64,000 nt of DNA from Echinometra lucunter (lineage: Eukaryota; Echinodermata; Echinoidea; Camarodonta; Echinometridae). The DNA lies in assembly GCA_029962745.1 (NCBI GenBank), contig CM057156.1, positions 25,161,502 through 25,225,501 on the forward strand, read 5' to 3'. A program made the position numbers and the translations under genes. Shown piece by piece: positions 49,601 to 59,400 of this stretch; position 1 is the stretch's first letter; every line of letters starts with the position of its first letter. A model generated the notes under the pieces. It had not been told where the DNA came from. It worked only from the letters and a program-made list of their open reading frames with translations, and made no database searches.

Positions 49601-52600
49601 TTGGCTACATATATTTACCATTCCTTATGGTTTAGGTACATTTTCAAACTTATACTGATAGGCTTTAGAGTGCAATTTTCTTAATTAAATCTGGGGGTGT
49701 TTCATAAAGCTCTTCCTAAAGTGACGCATTATTTTATGAACAACTTGAATATGAAGTGCCAAATTGGATACCCAAAGTTTTTTTCTGTTGTTTTATCAAA
49801 GTGTAACTGCATTTCTCATAATCTCAATTAAATTGTGGCAAAAAATATACTTTGCAATAAAAAATGTTTGTAAACAATAGAAATGTTAATTGACATCTGC
49901 ATATTTCACATTCAGTTGATGCGATTTACTAGTATAATGTTCGAGAATTCGAATTTGGCTTGCCATGCTCCTAATGCAAAGTCATTCATAACTTTACAAA
50001 CAGCTCTATGAAACACCCCCCAGATCAGTGACCATAGTAACTTTGTCTATTTTCATTATTCCATTTTCCAAGTTAAATATTTTCATGCTTTTTATTTTCT
50101 GTATATTATACTTTCTAGTGAAGAATATAAGGACAATGTTACACACATGTAATACTCAGTCATTTTATTCTGAAACAAGTATAAATTACCTAGTAATTTT
50201 CATTGATTTTTGAATAGTACAATGTATTATGTAGTAATATGTAATGTGACATGATACTGAGAAATTTATGTAAGCATGCACAATTTCAACCTTTGGCTGC
50301 TACATGTATGCATTGTTCAGATAGAACAATTAATGTAAATGAATTGAATTTGAACATTCTCAAGATCTCACTGGCAGGAAGGTATCTTCCTTATTTAGCT
50401 TCAAACAATGATACTCACCTGAGATAATACATCCTCGTAATTCTGTTTTAAGTGCTTAGTCAAGTCTTCCACAGATGACACATCTGTAAAATTAATAAAA
50501 AGGATGGGAAGTAACATGTTGGAATCTTGAACAGAAGGAATGTAAGAGGAAGAAAGGAGGGGAATGGGGGCGGTGGGAGTGTGGAGAGAATGAGAGTGCA
50601 ACACACAGAAAAGTAACATTTACACCTCACATTACTAGGGAGAAATTGGTTTGTAGCATTTGTAAATTTGAATGGCTGATTTTTACGAGGGTTTGAAATA
50701 AAGGGCAATCAATTCCTCAAATCCCATCTATTTTGCTAGAAAACAGTGGATTGTATAGACTAAACTGATCTTTGTGAAGTGATAAATTTTTGTTTGAGCG
50801 GCCCAAACATGGAGTAGTGTGTGCAGCGCTTTGTAACTGCAAGAAAAAGGCACTATATCAAATGACTTTTGGATTGGATTGGAATTTGTAAGCAGTTCGA
50901 TATAATTTGAAAAATGATGAAATGAAAAATGATGAATTGTATGAAAAAGATGAAAAGCCTAACAAAGAATCGTTAAAACAGCACAACCAGCAGTTGTGGA
51001 CATTTTTATCTAGTATTCTATAAGATACTACAATAACTTGAGTAAAAAATTGAAACTGTCACGATTACTGACTACGACAAATGACCATATGATTGAAAAA
51101 CCATCTCCCTTTGAATAGTCAATTGGATCAACTGGTTTCATGTTTCATCTTCAAAGGCAAAGGCATCTTCTTCTTCTCCTCTTCCTTCTCCTTCTTTTTC
51201 TTCCTCTCTTCTTATTCCTCTTCTTCCTCCTTGATTTGATTGATACACATCTGTAAAAACCCAATTCAACAACAACAAAATCCTCTTCTTCTTTTCTCAC
51301 TTTTATTTTTATTTTCATTTCTTTTGAAATAAAAGGTAATTAAAACTTAAAATCGGCTTCTGCATCACTGCTCAAACGGTCACTGCCTTCTTGTTAGTTA
51401 CACATTCCTTCTTGTTTACAAATTCTGGTCAAGAAATTACTCCGTAGTTGATGTCTTGTCAATTACTTGTAGATTGCAATCTGGAAATTGCCCTGCTTGT
51501 CAATTACACAACTTGGTGAGTAAATTTCAAACTTGGTATTTCCTGGGTAATGTACAACCTGTCAACCAAAATACCTGAAGTTTAGTGACCTCTTTCTCTC
51601 AGGAGGGTTGGAAAATGCAGGGGAATACAAATAAGGACTTGTCATCTCGGCTGAACCACAAAGTATACATGCATGCAACTTATGCAATGCAGAACATAAT
51701 TTCCAAGACTGATGATCCAAAATGTAGACATTTAGTAGCAGGAGAAGTAGGGCTCTAGCTTCACTTCGTTCATTTATTTTCAATATTTATTCATTGATTT
51801 ATTCATTTTATTTATTCTTTTACTTATTTATTCATTCATTAATTTATTTATTCATTTATTCCTTTATTCATTTCTTTATTCAAGAATGAACTTATTCATC
51901 AATTAAATTTGTCTCCTTTTTTTGGGGGGGGGGGGGCAAAGTAATAAAACAGACACTCATGTTACTAAATTCTGCTTGAGTATTCATTTACAGCCAACTT
52001 CACACATCTTAAAAAGAGCAAAAGCGGAGAGTACTCTGTGCAGCCATCAATACCTGTCTTTTAAAATCTTCACGACCAGTAAATCTAAAGAATTCAAGCT
52101 GAAATTTATGGAGTACATTTATTTGTAAATGAATGGCAAATGAGAGTTAAAAAAAAACATAAATGGTGCACTACAACGGCCCTCGTGAACATGCACTTAT
52201 CAGTTTGTTGAGAAATACAGACAATGTGAAGAGCACTATGCTTGTGTCATTTAATCTTTTGAGATTTTTTGCCACATAGCATGTAAAAGAGGCTTTACCT
52301 GGGAGTTTGACAGGGATGGGGTCACTCTTCTTCTTGGTCTGCATGCTGCTCTTCTTGTCTGTGGCAGTGACTTTAGGCTTGCTAGCCTGAAGCTTACGAC
52401 TGTTGGCCATGATGCTGGCCGTCCGTGCACCTACATAGCTGGGCGTGCTCTTCATCCGCTTCAGTCGTGGGCTCTGTCTAACAACAGATGCATCTACCAG
52501 GCAAAAATGAAAAAAATGGGGGGGGGGGGCGGGAATCATGGACACCATATTCATAACAAAACAAAACAAAAACAAAAACAAATAATAGCTGAAAGAGGTG

Positions 52601-53382
52601 GTCTCCAAACCTGGTGACTCAAGGTTAAAACCAGAGTCGGTTTGTTCCTGACCAAACTTATGCTGTTATCATCAGTGCTTATTTCCATCATATACATGTA
52701 CCTTAATTGGTAGCACTTCCAAATATCATTCACAATTATCATCATCTCCTAGTGAAATTTCATACTTCTTCCTATACCATGACAAGTATCTTACAACTAT
52801 TATCCAGTATGACAAATACTATGAGTCAATCATTTTCTTGAATAATAGCATCATTTTACAACTTACCCCTCCCTTGAAAATTACCCAATTACCGTAGGGG
52901 TAATTCAAAAGGGGTGGGGCAGGGGGATAGTGGACCTGAGGCTAGTTGTCCAGGGGACAGGACATATATCTTGGTGGAATGCTGCTCAAGGGGAGTTCCC
53001 TTGGGGTAATGGTAGGTGGGAAGCTTTTTGTCGGGAGGGTGCCTGTCCAGAGTCTTTGCATCCAGAACGATAAACATCATCACCAAGATTTTAGTAAGAT
53101 GCCCTGCCATTTCCTACTGATCTCACACTATCCAAATGACTAATGCCTATAAGAAGTTACCTTTGAGCTTATTCTTGGACTGTTCATCTGGCATGGCCTT
53201 GGACTGTGGACTGGTGACTTCAGTTGATCCCTTCTCAGCCTTAAAAATGTTCTTAAGCTGTTTGGATAAGATATCAAAATTGGAGTCCTGTCTTGCTTTC
53301 AAGCTTGGGGAATGTCTGTCATCAGGAATGCTGATGAAAAAAGAAAAAGAAAGAGAGAGAGCGAGAGAGAGAGAGAGAGAGG

Positions 53383-53426
<44 letters not shown>

Positions 53427-56400
53427 ATGTGACTGTATCTCCTATACTGTATATGCCTCTGTCTTTAATCATTTCACTTCATGGTTCAAACTATTCTTGC
53501 ATCATGGTGAAAACCAGAATAAAAACCCTACAATACATCTTATATGACCTCTTTGACCTTTGACCTAACAGCCCAAAAGTCTGATCACTGTCATGCATAC
53601 AAATAGCTGAAACATCATCATCACCGATGTGTTGGCTCAGTAGGTAGAGCGTCCGTCTCACAATCGGGAGGTCGCGGGTTCGAACCCCGGCCGCGTCATA
53701 CCAAAAGACGTTAAAAGATGGGAGTTGCTGCTACCTTCTTTGGCGTTCAAGAATTGAAAAGGATAGAGCAACGTCGATCTGGCGCTGCTCAGTGGCTGCC
53801 GGGCCCACGATCAATTGGGCAAAAAGAATTTCCTTTCTCGGACAATAAATATGGAGAAATCATCATCATCATCATCATCAATTCAGTTCAGTTAAGTACA
53901 ATTTAATTCAAGGTTTAATGGAATGCATCATGGCAGATGAATTGCTTCATTGGGACAATTGTACACTTTGAGGTTTTGTTTTAAAAAATTCACAATATAA
54001 ACAATTACAATGTAATCAAGTGACATCAAAAATCAATAAAGTTAAGATTTAGAAAGACATATAGTTACCCTGTCATTTGACATTTTTCTTTCCTAAAATT
54101 ATCACAAACTACAATCATAATATAAAATCAAGCCATAAGAAAGAATTAAGGAGAAAAGTTGACAAAATAATCATGTAAATGGCAAGTACCATATTATTAG
54201 TTACATGTAGCAGATCAGATTTAAAGGTTCAAACTATAGTTTACATGGAAAAATAGAAAAAATAACTTGTAGAGCTAAAATTCATTTTAAATATCATTCT
54301 GTGATGAGGAGACCTACCTCAAAAGTTGCTCTACTACTTGATCACATGTGTGTCTGGATGGGGCAGAGATATGCCAAGGCTCTAACCAACTGCTGAGGAA
54401 TGGTTCATGGTGTGCTGTCTCAATGTGGCTCAACTCCTCTATCATTCTGGGGTCTGTCACAGGCAAGGTGGACAGTTCTGGGTTATGAAAAAAAACCAAT
54501 GTGATATTAGTAAGTAAAGAAATGGAGGGAGGGAAGGGGGAGGGGGGTTGCAGGAGCAAGGGGGCTTGGTAAGAAAAGGAGAGAGTGCAATAAACAGTGA
54601 CAGGGAGAGAGGAGCAGGAGGGGGGGAGGGGGAGATAGCTAAAGGGAGACAGAGACAGAGAGACAGAGAGAGAGACAGACAGAGAGAGAGACAGACAGAG
54701 GAGAGAAAGAGTATGAAAGAGAGACAGACAGACCAACACAGCTGGGAGGGGGGGGGGGGGGGGGGCAGAGACAAATAGCAAGAGAGCAGGTGGTATACCT
54801 TCAGTCCTCTTGAGCTTTCCAGTGATGTAGTGGCCAGCCTTCCTACTCCCTAAGATTGCCTTTGCTGATTTCTCCATGAACTGCTTCAACGTATCAACCC
54901 TTTGACCCATGGCATCAAAGCTTTGATCCACTGAGCCAGGGCAAGGCTGAAAGGCAATGGCAGAAGCTAAAGGCAAGATGGATTTGGGATGAAGGAGGCG
55001 CACAGAAGCCATGGCGGGGGTTAGAGGCTCCATGACCCCAAGTGCGGTCATGGAAGAAGCTGACGATGACAGCTCAACAATCTATAAAGAAAAAAAAAGG
55101 AAAATTAGAAAGTGAATTGTTGATATTTTGGGACTGTTTCAGTGATTTCAGGGTTTTAGTCTAATTGTATACTTGCAAACCTCCAGCTACTTTACCTCTT
55201 TAGGAGTGCAAGAACCCTAGCATTTAAACATGATGATAATTCTACAATATCACGCAAATTACATTATTGATTTCAAAGAGCTAAATAATGCATTTTCAAT
55301 AGGGGGTAACACAATTTGTCATCCATGATCAATATCCAGGTGATTTTTTCCTTGACATACAGGTATAAAAGCTTGGTCCTACAGTCCTTTCATACATCCC
55401 GCCCCTCTCCTTCTTCCCAAGGGTGCTAAAATTCAGTTTACTCAATACAGACTGATCCCAGAATCGATTTGTGGGCAGCGCCTTTACTGTGGTGTCCCAA
55501 ATTAATGTGTATCATAGTGCATATGTAACTCTATAGTAGGGAATGGATTTCTCTCCTGTGCACGCCACCAAAGATCCTAAAGTGCTGCTTTATAATCTTT
55601 GTGCACTACATACAGCTGCGGGACACCGTACAAATGCACTGCACTAACTCTATGGGGACACCGCAGTTTTGGCAGATTATCTGCTGCCCTCAATAATAAG
55701 TGGGATTGGTTTATACAGACCAGTATTATAAAAAATTAAAAAAAGTTAAGAGCAAACAACCCAAGTGTACACAATACCTACCAGTGACATATTTCGGTGG
55801 CTCAATTCCAGCATAGCCTCCCGGAACCATTGAGACAGATGGTCAGCATTCTTCATTCTGCTACTCTCACTGTCATGCCTTCCATTCACAAAGTCATACC
55901 CTATACAGGAAAATGTACTGGAGGAATCAAAGGCACCAAGTTCCAGTCGCCTGCGGTCTATCTTGGCTCGAATGGTAAGGGTGTGAGTCTCAGGAGGAGA
56001 GGGTTCTTGAGTTGCAGTAGTGGCTATCACATGAGATGGGGTCTGATCACCAGTCTCCAAGCTGAATGCTTTGCTCTGATTGACTGAGACTTGCCCACTG
56101 GAGTTGTTTGACTGGTTTCTTGTTGTTTTTCTCCTAGGCGTAGGTGCCTTGCTCTCCTCTGTATTCCGAATGACAAATGTCTCAGAAGAGCTGGGAGCTG
56201 AACTTTCAAGAATGCAGTCCCTGGTTATTTGGAATTTTCAAAAAGAAAATAAAATGTTATCAAAAAAATGAAAACGAAACATTCAAACAGAATATTATCA
56301 TCTCCACTATAACAACCACTGATGCTTACAAACCGCACAAATACTAAAAAACATACCCATCATTGGAGTCTTATTTAAACAACCTCAGATTGTAGTCATA

Positions 56401-59400
56401 AGCTGTACAGGGCAAACAGAAAAGTGAAAAAAAGTGAAAATCAAAACATTCTCCCAAGCCAATGGCAATGCTGATTATTTGTTCAAGATAAATTGAACTT
56501 ACCTGTGGAACTGGTGAGAAACAAAACACATGAATTTCATGACAATGCCAAAGTTCTGAACAAAAATACATTTCATCAATTATTGATAACTATGTGAGCG
56601 ACATGGCCAACAACAAAAGAAGAACTAAAGAAAAGTAATAATCTAAGTGATTATTTGTAAGAAAATACAGTTTGTTCTTACATTTTAGGAGTGAACATGG
56701 GCATCATTCTAAGCATGCAGTGATCAGACTGACTCCCACCTGCAAGAGGAAAAAGCATAAACATAATAACCACAATTACAAGTATTTTCATCAAAGGTAA
56801 TTTTCAAATTCTAGTATTGACATAAAACACAAAGCCACAAATAATAAAAATAAATTTACAATGAATGAGTTGACTGCACCGATACCTTTTCCCTTTCACA
56901 AAAAGCATACAGCGACACTCACTGTGGTAGTGATACATAAGCACTGTAACAGTATGACTGAAATACCCATCAGAGTCTAGTTTACAAACTAAAACTGCCT
57001 GGGCTTCAACAATATTAGCAAAGCATGGAGGTGCCGTGGTCCAGTGGTTTAAGGCTCTTGACTGGAGATGCGGGGTTTGGGGGTTTGATCCCCGGCATAG
57101 CACTTACCGGCATGCCCTTGAGCGAGGCATTTTATCTACACTGTACATGACTACATTGCTCTTTTATTGTATCAAATAAATGAAGTGCTATAGGCATATT
57201 GATACCAACGTGTGCTTGTGTGTTGAAAAAAAAAAAAAAAATGCAAATCTCAACTCCATTACATCCTCACAAGAAAGAGAAGAATCAACTGACCGGTGTA
57301 CGAGCACAGTTTTGCTTGGAAGGAATCTCTGGACATAGAAGATCTTTCTTCAGACACCCCAAGCTCTGACCCGACATTTAACCTCAGGAAGTAATCGATG
57401 ATGATAGAAAGAGGTAGAAGATTTCTTGGAACTGGTATCTTCTTTGCAGACTGGTCATCTTCATCTTCAACGCCATCGACATCCATCTTTCCCGTCTTGT
57501 TCTCTGCCTGCTGCTCTAAGGCCTTAAAAATGAAAAGAATACTGATGTTTAATTTTACAGAGCAAGTTACCAATACATGATTTGGATTCTATGCCAGAAA
57601 ATATCCATTTAGGGGCTTCATACAAATATGAATTATTTCCCTAGAAAGTGTGCTCTTTAACCCATTCGTGACAGGAATTATTTAAAGCCTAATTTGATCA
57701 GCTTTTATTCTTCAAATTGGCAACACCAACATTTTTATTTTATTGCTACATTTTCTTATAAAACGTCATGTATCTGAAATGAATATAAATTGATGGAAAT
57801 TATGATGAGAAGTCAAAAAGTTGCGAATTTGCAGGGGAAAACGGTGATTTTAAACTTTCTATCACATTGCCAATTTAAGGATTTTAATGCTTATTTTCCT
57901 TTAAAAAAATTTCAGCATCAAACAATATCAACGCAACCAAAATGGGCCCAGTTTGTGTGGAATTTTTTGCTCTTTCTGCTCATGTATTTGGTGTGATTTT
58001 TAGGGCTTTGCATCAAAAGATATTAGGCCAAACCACAAAATGTGGACCTCTGTCATGAATGGGTTAACATGCTGCTCATAATAATATCACATTAGCCCTG
58101 AAGATAATGCAAATGAATAAACCAGAATTTCATCCCAAATAAATTTCTTAATTACATCTAGAATTATACAATGCTTTATCATAATACAACAAATATCTGT
58201 TATCATTATGAGCTTAGACACAACATAATGAAATATTCTACATGTATCTATGGCATTTATTTGCATAAATGTAGCTCTACAGAACATACGAGACATCAGT
58301 AAAATAAGCATGTTTTATCCCCATATAACCCTGGGCACTGGCATGACTTGTAATTGGAATAAAAAACCATGGGTATGTTATTCATTATAGTCTGCTTACA
58401 GCTTACAACATAATATAATGCTCATTTATCTTTGAAAAAATGTATAGCAGTCTTTCATAACTTTCATGCAATTCAGTCAATTTATCATCTCATTTCTCCT
58501 TATTCAGACATTTCATTTCGCAAAAAAACATATTTAGGGAATTTCGTTTAACCTTCTGAGTAGCTTGCAGTGAATGAAGACATGACGTCACATGACTCTT
58601 GCAGCTCATCAGCCAGTCAAGAGAGATCACCTGACCACCCATGTGACCAAGCATCTCACTCAGAAGGTCATATGTTGGTCTTGCTGGTGGTACCTACACA
58701 AGATTAATTGAAAGATTGCAAAAAATAGAATTCACATCTACATTAAAAATCAAATTTTACAAATGTGTTTAAGTGAGCTCTTTAGGAATTCTACTGTAGT
58801 AGTCTACTCAATGCCGTGTAGTAGCAGCGTCGGAAATACATGAGGGCGATGGGCGATTTCGCCCTCATGACAGCCCAAATCGCCCCTAAAATTCTCAAAA
58901 TCTAATGCTTTGGGGCGACTTTTTATTTCAGAGTCGCCCCAATATATATGCCCCTTTTGAAAGTCTTAACAGTTTTTCTGAGCGAGTAAACCTTTATGAT
59001 TTCATGAAAGTATAATACCTTCACAAGCATCGTGGTTTTGTGTCCGATTGATACGAATCGAGGAGTGTCAGTCGCTATGAAATTCCAACCATGCTACCTT
59101 ACGTACCTCGGGATATCGCAAGTCTAGCCTGATATTGCGCAATACATGCATAGAGCTTATGCGCAGTGCACAGTGCACTGTAAACATTCTACTACCACAG
59201 TCCACACAATTTCCATTCGGCTCCCCCAAAATATCATCCTAGAATCCCACCAATATGCCATCCGGCGGTTTTTTCAGTGATGATATTTAGTCAAGAGATA
59301 GTGTCAGATGCCTCTGTATATTTGGTTCAAGAAATTTATCACCTCAAAATGAGTCTGAAATCACAAAAACGGCTAAATTTCTGAGTTCAGTCCCACACAT

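Noticed and set aside
53626..53698. Functional tRNA-Val gene
   Set aside because: The acceptor stem is broken and a SINE body with an ATC tail follows directly.
54314..55051. 245-codon continuous minus-strand frame
   Set aside because: It joins TICRR exons 6 and 7 through intron 6, which is a translated CT-rich repeat. The two exons have good splice sites and phases, so the retained-intron reading is unlikely.
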